Below are positions 7,827 through 15,336 of a DNA stretch of 40,973 nt, piece by piece. The stretch is from CAIYRG01 sp036273455. GTDB lineage: Bacteria; Pseudomonadota; Alphaproteobacteria; Micropepsales; Micropepsaceae. A program made the position numbers and the translations under genes. The notes beneath the pieces are model-generated. The model had not been told where the DNA came from, searched no databases, and saw only the letters and a list, made by a program, of their open reading frames with translations. The stretch lies in NCBI GenBank assembly GCA_036273455.1, contig DASUHP010000034.1:1-40973 (forward strand), given 5' to 3'. Position 1 is the first letter of the stretch. Each line of letters opens with the position of its first letter.

Positions 7827-8242
7827 GCGATCCGCTTTACGGCAAACCGCTGTTGCGGCTGGCCGCTGACGCCGTGGGCGCGGGCCGCCTGGCCGAATTC
7901 GACGCCGAAGCCACGACGTATAATCCCGCCTGTGGCGACCGGATTGCGGTGACGGTTCGCAGCGACGGCTCAGGCCACATCGCCGCCCTTGGCCATGAAA
8001 CCCATGCCTGTGTCCTGACCCAGGCATCGGCCTCGATTTTGGCTGCGCATGCATCCGGCATGGATTCCGTTCGCCTGCGCGCCTTGCGCGACGAAGTCGC
8101 CGGCATGTTGCGCGGCGACGGCGTGGTCACCGCACCATTTCAGGACTATGACGTGCTGAAACCGGCTGCGATCTACCGCAATCGGCACATTTGCATCCTG
8201 TTGCCGATCGACGCCGCCCTCAAGGCGCTGGAGAAGGAATAG
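7823..8242 (+). CDS. IscU/NifU-N-like iron-sulfur scaffold protein
   Basis: A 139-residue protein of the IscU/NifU N-terminal family, on which [2Fe-2S] clusters are assembled before transfer. All three ligand cysteines are present: Cys37 in YNPACGDR, Cys63 in HACVLTQASAS and Cys124 in RNRHICILLPIDAALKAL. The Asp next to Cys37, which in IscU tunes cluster release, is kept (CGD). The start ATG overlaps the stop of the cytidylyltransferase gene, so expression is coupled. No IscS, HscA or ferredoxin genes are nearby. It may therefore supply the iron-sulfur subunit of a molybdenum hydroxylase rather than serve as the general scaffold; that is inference from context. Confidence 0.85.
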   Translation: MSDPLYGKPLLRLAADAVGAGRLAEFDAEATTYNPACGDRIAVTVRSDGSGHIAALGHETHACVLTQASASILAAHASGMDSVRLRALRDEVAGMLRGDGVVTAPFQDYDVLKPAAIYRNRHICILLPIDAALKALEKE

Positions 8243-8290
8243 AGGTGCGAAAACGAGAGCACGGAGTACGGCGCGTCTGTGGCGGAGCGC

Positions 8291-8353
8291 GGCATCGGGG
8301 CCCCATCGCGCGAGCAGCAAGCGCCAAAGGCGATTGCAGCGCGATGGGATGCC
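8291..8353. other. Inverted repeat between convergent genes
   Basis: Arms CCCATCGCGC (8302-8311) and GCGCGATGGG (8339-8348) are perfect complements, extended after a bulge by GGCAT on the left and ATGCC on the right. A smaller inner hairpin (GCGCC...GGCG) lies in the loop. It sits between the convergent ends of the IscU-like gene and clpP, so a bidirectional 3'-end structure is plausible. There is no T run. Confidence 0.4.
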
Positions 8354-8368
8354 GCCGGCGAGTTGGCC

Positions 8369-8995
8369 TTAAATCTCGTCGGTGCGGCTGACGACGCGCG
8401 CGACGAGCCCGTAGTTCACTGCTGCTTCGGCGCCGATCCAGAAATTGCGGTCCGTGTCCTCGACAATTTTCTGGTAAGGCTGACCGGTTTCGCGGGCAAT
8501 GATGCGGTTGATGCGTTCGCGCATCTTGATGATTTCTTCCGCTTCAATCGTAATGTCGGACGCCTGCCCGGCAACGCCGCCAAGCGGCTGATGCAGCAGG
8601 AATCGCGTATTTGGCAGGCAGAAGCGGTTTTCTTTTTCGGCGCCAAGAAAAATATGCGCGCCGGCGCTGGCGACCCAGCCGGTGCCAATCATCTTCACCC
8701 GTGGTCCGCAGAAACGGATCATGTCGTGAATCGTATCGCCGGATTCGACATGTCCACCCGGGGAATTAATGATCACGCGGATGTCGCCTTTGCCCTCCGC
8801 GGCATAGGCGAGAAGCTGGCCGCACACGCGTTCGGCAACTTTCATGTCGATTTCACCGAAGACGAGAACAGTGCGCGATTTGAACAGCGCCATCTGTACC
8901 GGAGCCATCGGCTGCTCCGGCTTCATCCCCTCGTTTTCCTTTTTTTCTTTTTCGGGGTCGTCGTCATCAAGTCGGAAGGTCGAAAGGGACGTCAT
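8369..8995 (-). CDS. clpP: ClpP-family protease subunit (paralogue, not next to clpX)
   Basis: A 208-residue ClpP-type serine peptidase. The catalytic triad can be assigned as Ser110 (GTGWVASAGAHIF), His135 (RFLLHQPLGG) and Asp182 (EDTDRNFWIGAEAA). The oxyanion-hole glycines lie in INSPGGHV. In canonical ClpP the serine motif reads GQAASMGA; here it is GWVASAGA. The N-terminal 25 residues are highly charged (Asp, Lys and Glu runs), unlike the usual short propeptide. No clpX or tig is adjacent. It is therefore more likely an accessory paralogue than the housekeeping subunit. The ATG at 8993-8995 follows AGGA, a good Shine-Dalgarno. It is convergent with the IscU-like gene. Confidence 0.88.
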   Translation of the reverse strand: MTSLSTFRLDDDDPEKEKKENEGMKPEQPMAPVQMALFKSRTVLVFGEIDMKVAERVCGQLLAYAAEGKGDIRVIINSPGGHVESGDTIHDMIRFCGPRVKMIGTGWVASAGAHIFLGAEKENRFCLPNTRFLLHQPLGGVAGQASDITIEAEEIIKMRERINRIIARETGQPYQKIVEDTDRNFWIGAEAAVNYGLVARVVSRTDEI

Positions 8996-9119
8996 TTTGT
9001 TTTCCTGATTGTCAGATTGCGGTTTCGGTACACGAAATCGCCGATTGAGTGAACGCCCAAGCCCCGCGAGACGACGGCGTCAAATGGAGATAAGTACGCG
9101 CTTCGGCTTGAACCAGACT

Positions 9120-10457
9120 CTAGTTTACCGAAAGGTCGCGCGAACGGCTATCGAACCAGGCCAGCGGCAGGGGAATGGAACCGAACAAAGTCGCGCCAAT
9201 GACTCCGAGAGCCGCCGCCAATGCGAGCAGCGCATAGAGCACCGGCCGCTTATACAATGCGACGGGCCGGTAGGCGGCGCCGGAACTCAAGAACAGCTCA
9301 TCGCCGCGGAGCGTCGCCGACAGGCTGCCGTCGCGGGCTGCCCATCCTCCACCTCCCTGCGGCAGAAGCGTGATGTTTTCTGCGCCGGCCAACACCAGCG
9401 CTCCGCCGGATCCGGCACGAACCCGCAAATCGCCTTCCTGCGACTTCAGGAAGACGAGTGAGCGAAGTTCGCGATCGGGTTCGTAGGTGCCGGCAATTGC
9501 GTCGGCGGTTTGAGAGTGGACTGCGGCGGCGGAATTTTCCGCCGCCCCGCCTGGCGCCGGCAGCAATTCGTCGAATACACCTTCATCCAGCGCACGCCAG
9601 AAGCGCGTGCCAGCCGGTCCGCGGACCGCAATCGCATAAGCCAGTCCCGCATCGGGAGCGACCACGAGCCGGACGGAAAATCCTTCCGCCGAGCCGTCCA
9701 TCTGCAGCGCGCGCCGGCCATTGCGTTGAAGCTCCGGCAAGCCGAAGGACCATCCGGGAATTTCCGGCGAGCTCTTTTCCAGGACTCCAACGCTGGAGGG
9801 CGTCAGGACCGTCGCTTGATCCAGCGTGCCCTGATTCACGAGTGCCGCCGCCAGGCGCGCGAGATCTCCGAGCGAGGTCCGTAATCCGCGATTGTCCACA
9901 TGCGTCGCAGCCATGCCGAGCGGCTGGAAAATGCGCTGTTCGAGATAATTCGACTCGGACATGCCCGAAGCTTTCTCGAGCACGCGGCGGATCAACCTGT
10001 CATCTCCGCGGGCCAAAAGCCGAGAAAGGGTCAGACCCGAATTCTGTCCGTCGAGCAGCGCGCCGATATCCTGGCCGGGTTTGAGCCGGCCTTTTTCGAC
10101 AAGCTGGAGAATGGCCACGGCCTGGAACAGGCGCCCCATTCCGGCGGCAGGAACGACCGTCGTGTCCGTCACCGAACCGGTCGCACGATTCAGCGGCGGG
10201 TGATCCTTCTGAACCACCGTTACGCCAATGCCCAGTACGCGTTCATCCGCCCTTAAACCGCGCAGCAACCCGGAAATGTAATCCCCGGCCTGTTGGGACT
10301 GACTGCGGACGAGCGGAATGGAGCCGACGTCCACGCGCGATGTCGGCGCGGCGATCGGAGGCAGGTCCGTGCTGCTCTGGGCCAACGCCATTGAGCTGAT
10401 CGAACAGGCGAGGATCAGCGCCGCGGCGCGTAAAAAACGGATGGGCAACAAGTCCAT
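9120..10457 (-). CDS. Secreted, membrane-anchored beta-lactamase-fold protein, active site degenerate
   Basis: A 445-residue exported protein with a signal peptide (residues 1-27, ending SSMALAQ). It has the class C beta-lactamase/serine-hydrolase fold, shown by VAILQLVEKGRLKPGQDI and the YLEQRIFQPLGMAATHV region. A C-terminal membrane helix is near 410-432. The catalytic SxxK, expected just before FQAVAILQL, reads GMGR, so Ser and Lys are replaced by Gly and Arg. The YSN-type tyrosine motif is also not recognisable. It is probably not an active hydrolase. The start is set at the ATG 10455-10457 because the signal peptide begins there; the frame is open upstream into the intergenic region. 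It lies downstream of secDF on the same strand, beyond a strong hairpin. Confidence 0.75.
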   Translation of the reverse strand: MDLLPIRFLRAAALILACSISSMALAQSSTDLPPIAAPTSRVDVGSIPLVRSQSQQAGDYISGLLRGLRADERVLGIGVTVVQKDHPPLNRATGSVTDTTVVPAAGMGRLFQAVAILQLVEKGRLKPGQDIGALLDGQNSGLTLSRLLARGDDRLIRRVLEKASGMSESNYLEQRIFQPLGMAATHVDNRGLRTSLGDLARLAAALVNQGTLDQATVLTPSSVGVLEKSSPEIPGWSFGLPELQRNGRRALQMDGSAEGFSVRLVVAPDAGLAYAIAVRGPAGTRFWRALDEGVFDELLPAPGGAAENSAAAVHSQTADAIAGTYEPDRELRSLVFLKSQEGDLRVRAGSGGALVLAGAENITLLPQGGGGWAARDGSLSATLRGDELFLSSGAAYRPVALYKRPVLYALLALAAALGVIGATLFGSIPLPLAWFDSRSRDLSVN

Positions 10458-10539
10458 ATGGAGTCTCGGCTGCGCGCCGACCCTAACATGGGCGCACAGC
10501 CGGCAATGTGAAATCATCGCAACCTGTAGTTGGACTCCT

Positions 10540-10572
10540 TTCGTGTTTGCCGGAATAGCCGGCAAACACGAA
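10540..10572. terminator. Perfect 14-bp hairpin downstream of secDF
   Basis: Arms TTCGTGTTTGCCGG (10540-10553) and CCGGCAAACACGAA (10559-10572) pair perfectly around a 5-nt loop. It lies 25 nt past the secDF stop on the minus strand, between secDF and the beta-lactamase-like gene. No T run follows on either strand, so it may be an RNA-end stabiliser or a weak terminator rather than a classic intrinsic terminator. Confidence 0.5.
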
Positions 10573-10596
10573 TGCGCCAAATACCCGTCTCCCGAC

Positions 10597-13203
10597 CTAC
10601 GACCGAACTCGGTCCACGTGAGCCGGCTCACGCACCGGCGTGCGAGTCGGCCGTGTGGGTGCCTTGGTAGATTGCACCGGTGGCGCTGGTGGCGCTGGTG
10701 GTGCCGGTGGCCGAATCTTTCCCTCGCCCAGCAACAGCAGAATCGGCGCCGAGATAAAGATCGACGACGACGTTCCGATCACGATGCCGATCAGCAGCGT
10801 GGTTGCGAATTGCCGGATGTCGCCCTGACTCATGATCGCGAGCGGTAGAATGGCCAGGAACACCGTGCCCGAAGTCGCGATCGTCCGGCTCAATGTTTCA
10901 TTGATGCTGCGGTCGACCAGTTCACGCAGACTCATCCGCCGGTACAGCCGCAGATTTTCCCGTACCCGGTCATAGACCACGACCTTGTCGTTGATCGAGT
11001 AGCCCATGATCGTCAGGATCGCGACAATACTGGTCGTGTTGAACTGGAATTGCGTCAGCGCATACACGCCGCACATCTTGGTGATATCGAGCAGCAGGGT
11101 TGCCGTGGCGGCAACACCGAATTGCCATTCGAATCTGAACCAGATGTAGATCAGCATCGCCAGCATCGCGACGCCGAGCGCGGTCAGGCCGTTCTGGAAC
11201 AGTTCGGAGCTGACGGTTGAGCCCACCGCATCGACGCTCTGGATGGACGTGCCCGGAAATTGCGTCTGCAGCGTGGTGCGGATCGCGGTCGCGGCGTTCT
11301 GGTCGGCAACGTCGCCGCCCGGCTGCTTCTCAACCCGGATCGCAACATCCTGGGGGGTGCCGAATTGCTGTAACTCTACCGGGCCGAGATTGAGTTTCGC
11401 CATTTGCGCCCGCAGCGCGGCGAAATTCACCGCCTGCGGCATATGGGCCTCAATCGAAATGCCGCCCTTGAAATCAATGCCGTAATTCAGCCCCGGATAA
11501 TAGCACAGCGCCAGCGATCCGATGCTTAAGATGGCCGAGGTCGCGAGGCCGGCAAAGCGGCCCTTCATGAACCCAATCGCGGTATCGTCCTTGACGAGGC
11601 GCGGACCAAACAGGTTGCGCTGATCGGGCGAAAGCGTCCGCGGCCGCGCCGTGCGATACCAGGTCGCGATCAGCAGACGGACGAGGACGATCGAGGTGAA
11701 CATCGACGTCAGGATGCCGATGCTGATGGTGATGGCGAAGCCACGCACCGGGCCCGAACCGGCCAGCCCGTACAGAATGACCATCTTCAGGAGCGTGGTC
11801 ATATTGGCGTCGATGATGGTCGACATCGCACGCGAAAAACCGGTCTGGATCGCGGCAAGCGCGGTTTTGCCTTTTCGCGCCTCTTCGCGGATGCGCTCGT
11901 TGATCAGAACGTTGGCATCCACCGACATACCGACGGTCAGCAGGATACCGACGATGCCCGGCAAGGTCAGACTCGCCTGCAACAGCGATAGCGCGCCGAG
12001 CAGCAGACTGAGGTTCACGATCATGCCGATCGACGCGAACACGCCGAACAACCGGTAGAAGAACAACATGAACACGATAACCAGCGTGCCGCCGATCGCG
12101 CAGGCATAGATGCCGACGCGGATGGCGTCGGCGCCCAGATTGGGACCGACCGTACGTTCTTCGATGACTTTCAGCGGCGCCGGCAGCGCACCGCCGCGCA
12201 GCAGAATGGAAAGTTCATTCGCGGTTTCAACGGTGAAATTGCCGCTGATCTGACCGCTTCCGCCGAGAATCGGCTCGCGAATGACGGGCGCAGAGATCAC
12301 GCGGTTGTCGAGCACGATGGCGAATGGCCGGCCGACATTGGACTTGGTGATATCGCCGAATTCGCGCGCGCCGCGGCTGTCAAAGGCGAAATTGACCACC
12401 GGCTCGCCGGTGCGCGGATCGAATCCGGCACTGGCCTGGGTCAGGCGGTCGCCGTCCACCGCGACGCGGCGCTGAACGAGGTACGGCGTCTGCTGGCCGT
12501 TCTTCTCGATTTCAAACAGCAACTCGTCTTCCGGTGGTGCGCGGCCGGGCTGCATGTCTTCCGGCGGCGCATTGGTATCCACCAGCCGGAAAGTCATCTT
12601 GGCGGTGGTGCCAAGCAGGCGCTTCAGCCGGTCCGGATCCTGGACACCAGGCAATTCGACGATGATGCGATCGGAGCCCTGACGCGCAATGGTCGGTTCG
12701 CTGACCCCGGTTTGATCGACGCGCCGGCGAATGATTTCGATGGACCGGGTGAGAATATCGTCGGAGCGGCCCTGCAGCGCCGCCTGATTCGGATTCAGCT
12801 GCAGTGTTCCGTTGCCGGTTTGGGCGATGTTGTAATCGGGCGCCGTTCCGGTTCCGGTGATCGGCTGCAGCACGCGCTGGGCGTTGGCCAGCTGGCTGGG
12901 ATCGAGCAGATGAATATTAACCGAACCGCCGACGACCCGCAGGTCGTCATAGCGAATACGTGCGGTGCGCAACGCACTGCGGACATTTTCCAGCGTGGTT
13001 TGGGCGCGTTCTTTCTCCGCGGCCGCGAGGTCGACCTGAAGCTGGAGGTATGTTCCGCCCTTGAGGTCAAGGCCGAGATAGATTTGTTGCCCGAACGGAA
13101 GGTAGCGCAGTACCCCGGGTCCCACGACATTGGGAAGCGCTGCGAAGATGCCAATGAGAACGGCAATGACGATTGCGGCAATTTGCCAGCGCTTATAGAT
13201 CAC
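10597..13203 (-). CDS. secDF: Fused SecDF protein-export membrane protein
   Basis: An 868-residue fusion of SecD and SecF, which use the proton gradient to help pull exported proteins through SecYEG. SecD occupies about residues 1-530: the first helix is near 9-27, then the D1 motif YLGLDLKGGTYLQLQV, the large periplasmic P1 region, and a five-helix block with GMSVDANVLINERIREE. SecF spans about 545-868, with NYGIDFKGGISIEAHM, MGYSINDKVVVYDRVRENLR and a second helical block. The C-terminal tail is proline-rich and basic. The start is GTG with AGGGGA upstream. Fused SecDF is common in some Alphaproteobacteria and in Bacillus. No yajC is adjacent; a small single-helix protein is encoded 92 nt upstream. 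Confidence 0.95.
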   Translation of the reverse strand: MIYKRWQIAAIVIAVLIGIFAALPNVVGPGVLRYLPFGQQIYLGLDLKGGTYLQLQVDLAAAEKERAQTTLENVRSALRTARIRYDDLRVVGGSVNIHLLDPSQLANAQRVLQPITGTGTAPDYNIAQTGNGTLQLNPNQAALQGRSDDILTRSIEIIRRRVDQTGVSEPTIARQGSDRIIVELPGVQDPDRLKRLLGTTAKMTFRLVDTNAPPEDMQPGRAPPEDELLFEIEKNGQQTPYLVQRRVAVDGDRLTQASAGFDPRTGEPVVNFAFDSRGAREFGDITKSNVGRPFAIVLDNRVISAPVIREPILGGSGQISGNFTVETANELSILLRGGALPAPLKVIEERTVGPNLGADAIRVGIYACAIGGTLVIVFMLFFYRLFGVFASIGMIVNLSLLLGALSLLQASLTLPGIVGILLTVGMSVDANVLINERIREEARKGKTALAAIQTGFSRAMSTIIDANMTTLLKMVILYGLAGSGPVRGFAITISIGILTSMFTSIVLVRLLIATWYRTARPRTLSPDQRNLFGPRLVKDDTAIGFMKGRFAGLATSAILSIGSLALCYYPGLNYGIDFKGGISIEAHMPQAVNFAALRAQMAKLNLGPVELQQFGTPQDVAIRVEKQPGGDVADQNAATAIRTTLQTQFPGTSIQSVDAVGSTVSSELFQNGLTALGVAMLAMLIYIWFRFEWQFGVAATATLLLDITKMCGVYALTQFQFNTTSIVAILTIMGYSINDKVVVYDRVRENLRLYRRMSLRELVDRSINETLSRTIATSGTVFLAILPLAIMSQGDIRQFATTLLIGIVIGTSSSIFISAPILLLLGEGKIRPPAPPAPPAPPVQSTKAPTRPTRTPVREPAHVDRVRS
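10679..10710. repeat. Short 9-bp tandem repeat inside secDF
   Basis: Three and a half units of GGTGGCGCT (the third degenerate) on the plus strand encode the Pro-Pro-Ala repeats of the cytoplasmic SecF tail on the minus strand. Copy number may vary between strains. Confidence 0.6.
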
Positions 13204-13294
13204 GTGTTTCCCCTGCCTGTGGGATCAATGGAAATATTCCTTTGGCCCTGAAGGTCGTTGCGGTTTATCGCCCGCCGGTGGCGAAAACCAGGCA

Positions 13295-13483
13295 TTACCT
13301 CAGACCCACCATTTCGACGACAAAGCCGAGCAGGATGGCCGCGCAAAGGGCCGCCGCGACCGCTTTTCCGGTCTCATAGAGAATGGAACTTGCGGATGGC
13401 AGACCGTCAACCATCGGATCTTGCGCGTGGTCCCTCTCGCTTGCCAGCAATCCGGCTTCATCTTCAAAAACGCGCCTGGTCAT
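13295..13483 (-). CDS. Small single-helix membrane protein, function unknown
   Basis: A possible 62-residue protein with a charged N-terminal half and one C-terminal membrane helix (about residues 40-59, AVAAALCAAILLGFVVEMVG). It is not recognised as a known family. Codon use looks ordinary for the neighbourhood. The start ATG (13481-13483) has no clear Shine-Dalgarno sequence. It lies between mlaC and secDF on the same strand, 91 nt before secDF, in the place often taken by yajC. YajC, however, has its helix at the N terminus, so this is not an ordinary YajC. Confidence 0.45.
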   Translation of the reverse strand: MTRRVFEDEAGLLASERDHAQDPMVDGLPSASSILYETGKAVAAALCAAILLGFVVEMVGLR

Positions 13484-13621
13484 GTCAGGGCCATTAAGTA
13501 AGGTGAAAAACGCCGATTTCCAAACTTACGGTCTGAAATTACGCCATCGTCAGGAAAAATCGAGGCTAATCCGGGGCCAGCGAATGGCGGCGGCCCCAAC
13601 TCCTTCGGAATTGATCCGCCG

Positions 13622-13651
13622 AAAAAGCGTTCGGGCGCCGAAGCGCCCGAA
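13622..13651 (-). terminator. Intrinsic terminator of the mlaA-mlaC unit
   Basis: Perfect 9-bp stem TTCGGGCGC/GCGCCCGAA (13630-13638 and 13643-13651) with a CGAA tetraloop on the plus strand. On the minus strand it is followed by CGCTTTTT. It lies 34 nt past the mlaC stop, the position expected of that operon's terminator. Confidence 0.75.
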
Positions 13652-13684
13652 AACCTTCCACAGGATCGTGTGAAACCGGTCAGC

Positions 13685-14359
13685 TCAGCCGACCGAATTC
13701 CCGTGCGCCTCACCGCGAACCTGGGCCGCCTGGGTGCGCAGATGATCGGCAAGCTGGGAAACGCTTCCGCCATGTTGTTGCAGGAAGCTGGTGAAATCCG
13801 AACGCTGGGACAGCGCCAGCCAGATGCCTTCAACCTGCATGTCGGTGATGATCGGACGCCCGTCCGGCGTTTTCCGTACACGGAACGCCACATGGATGGG
13901 CTGCTGGCTGGCTCCGCCACCGGCCGTGACGACAGCATTCACGATGACGTCGTCGGGCGCGCGGACTTCCGAGCCCGTCACCTTCAACGTCTGGCCGTTG
14001 TACTTGCCAAGCCGGGTTTCATAAACTGTCACCGCGTAATCCTCGAACGCCCGTTCAAAGGACTGCAAATCCGCGGGTGAGGCATTGTTCGCATATTGTC
14101 CCAGCGTGAACATTCCGATCCGATGGAGATCGGTGAGATTCAGCAGGAAATTGCGGAATTGGTCGCGCCGCTGTTCGCTCGACAGCGACTGATTGTTGAG
14201 GATTTGGTAACCACGGTCGACATTCTGCTGAACGAAAGCTTCAGCAGGGTTTCCGCTTTGCGCAAGCGCTGGCTGCGCCGAACCCGCAACCACGGCAATT
14301 AAGGCAAAGGCCAGCAGTTGAGCCGCAAACCCCCGCCACAACATGACTATTCTCTTCAT
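13685..14359 (-). CDS. mlaC: MlaC-family periplasmic phospholipid-binding protein
   Basis: A 224-residue exported protein of the MlaC/Ttg2D family, with a signal peptide over residues 1-33 (ending AQPALAQ). MlaC shuttles phospholipids across the periplasm between the outer-membrane MlaA lipoprotein and the inner-membrane MlaFEDB transporter, keeping the outer leaflet asymmetric. Family features are RRDQFRNFLLNLTDLHRIGMFTLG (about 64-87), the RAFEDYAVTVYETRLGKYNG stretch, and VTAGGGASQQPIHVAFRVRK. The ATG follows GGAGG at good spacing. It is downstream of mlaA (94-nt gap) and ends in a clear terminator. The mlaD, mlaE, mlaF and mlaB genes are not in the window. Confidence 0.88.
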   Translation of the reverse strand: MKRIVMLWRGFAAQLLAFALIAVVAGSAQPALAQSGNPAEAFVQQNVDRGYQILNNQSLSSEQRRDQFRNFLLNLTDLHRIGMFTLGQYANNASPADLQSFERAFEDYAVTVYETRLGKYNGQTLKVTGSEVRAPDDVIVNAVVTAGGGASQQPIHVAFRVRKTPDGRPIITDMQVEGIWLALSQRSDFTSFLQQHGGSVSQLADHLRTQAAQVRGEAHGNSVG

Positions 14360-14453
14360 AACCGCCTCCAGGAATTCACGGAATGCTTCAGTTCCAAATG
14401 GGCAAACGTACGCTCACGAGCCTTCGTTCCGAAACCCTAAGGCGCGCCCGCCC

Positions 14454-15176
14454 TCAAAAATTGGGTAAATTCTGCATCGTCGGTGCGCCGCCATTAATCT
14501 GCGATTCGCGTTGCTGGTGGTACAGGCTTCGCACGGTTGCGTAGAAGTCCAGCGATGATTTCTGGATTTCATCCAGCGTCTGGAGATTGCGCGAACGCGC
14601 ATCAACATCGTCCAGTGTGGTGCGGCCGAGCTGCCAGTAAAAATTCTCACGCACTGGTATGTAGAAGAACGGGTCAAAAGCCCAGTCCGTGACATACCCG
14701 GTCGCATCCCTGGCATTGGATGGTCCAATAACCGGGATAAACAGATACGGCCCCTCGCCCACTCCGTAATCGCCAAGCGTAATGCCGAAATCATTGCTAT
14801 GGCGCGGATAGCCGAATCTCGTCGCGGGATCGAACAATCCCCCGACGCCGACCGTGCTGTTCACGCCGATCCGGAACAGTGTGACTCCGGCTTTGTTGAC
14901 GTCCCCCTGCAGCACGTCATTGGCGAAGACAACCGGGGAACTGAGATTGTCGATGAAGTTCCGCACGCTGTCGCGCACAGGTTGTGGCAACCCACGGCTA
15001 TAGGCCACGGCTGCCGGCCGGAGCACAGCGCGGTCAAGCGCGAGGCTGGCGCCGAAGAAAACCCGGTTTTCTTTCTCGAACGGATCAGAAACATCGCCGC
15101 TCATCGTCGTTCCGGCACAGTCGGCAAGGACAAGGCAAAGCGCGATCGCGGCGTTAAAGCGGACAAGCGAATTCAT
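14454..15176 (-). CDS. mlaA: MlaA/VacJ-family outer-membrane lipoprotein
   Basis: A 240-residue MlaA (VacJ) lipoprotein, which in E. coli removes misplaced phospholipids from the outer leaflet of the outer membrane with porin partners. The family core begins SDPFEKENRVFFGASLALDR and continues with VRNFIDNLSSPVVFANDVLQG, GLFDPATRFGYPRHSNDFGITLG and YLFIPVIGPSNARDATGYV. The N terminus is a lipoprotein-type signal with Cys20 in LVLADC; Asp before the Cys departs from the usual small residue, so lipidation is likely but not certain. It is divergent from the methionine operon across 160 nt and precedes mlaC on the same strand. Confidence 0.9.
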   Translation of the reverse strand: MNSLVRFNAAIALCLVLADCAGTTMSGDVSDPFEKENRVFFGASLALDRAVLRPAAVAYSRGLPQPVRDSVRNFIDNLSSPVVFANDVLQGDVNKAGVTLFRIGVNSTVGVGGLFDPATRFGYPRHSNDFGITLGDYGVGEGPYLFIPVIGPSNARDATGYVTDWAFDPFFYIPVRENFYWQLGRTTLDDVDARSRNLQTLDEIQKSSLDFYATVRSLYHQQRESQINGGAPTMQNLPNF

Positions 15177-15271
15177 CTGGGCAATCCAGTCCCGGCGAAG
15201 CTTCCGTCAATATACGAACGGAAGCGAAAGAATATGCCGGAAAATTTAATTGCCGTGGCGTGAACCATGCT

Positions 15272-15300
15272 TTGACACCCTCCATTTTTCGAGTTATAAA
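15272..15300 (+). promoter_or_regulatory. Sigma70-type promoter of the methionine operon
   Basis: A consensus -35 TTGACA (15272-15277), a 17-bp spacer and a -10 TATAAA (15295-15300) predict a transcription start near 15306-15308. That falls at the left edge of the palindrome at 15304-15319. The untranslated leader would be about 30 nt, with no evident Shine-Dalgarno before the ATG at 15337. Confidence 0.75.
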
Positions 15301-15303
15301 GAC

Positions 15304-15319
15304 ATAAAGATATCTTTAT
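15304..15319. promoter_or_regulatory. Perfect 16-bp palindrome, candidate SahR operator
   Basis: ATAAAGATATCTTTAT is a perfect palindrome placed over the predicted transcription start, 17 nt before the regulator's ATG. As I recall it, the operator described for the ArsR-family SahR regulators of methionine genes in Proteobacteria is a palindrome of this form. Repression by blocking the start site and autoregulation are inferred. Confidence 0.75.
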
Positions 15320-15336
15320 ATCAGTTCCGACCGCCC

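Noticed and set aside
8279..9052. 257-residue plus-strand frame opposite clpP
   Set aside because: It mirrors clpP, whose catalytic motifs are all present; the plus frame has no recognisable domain.
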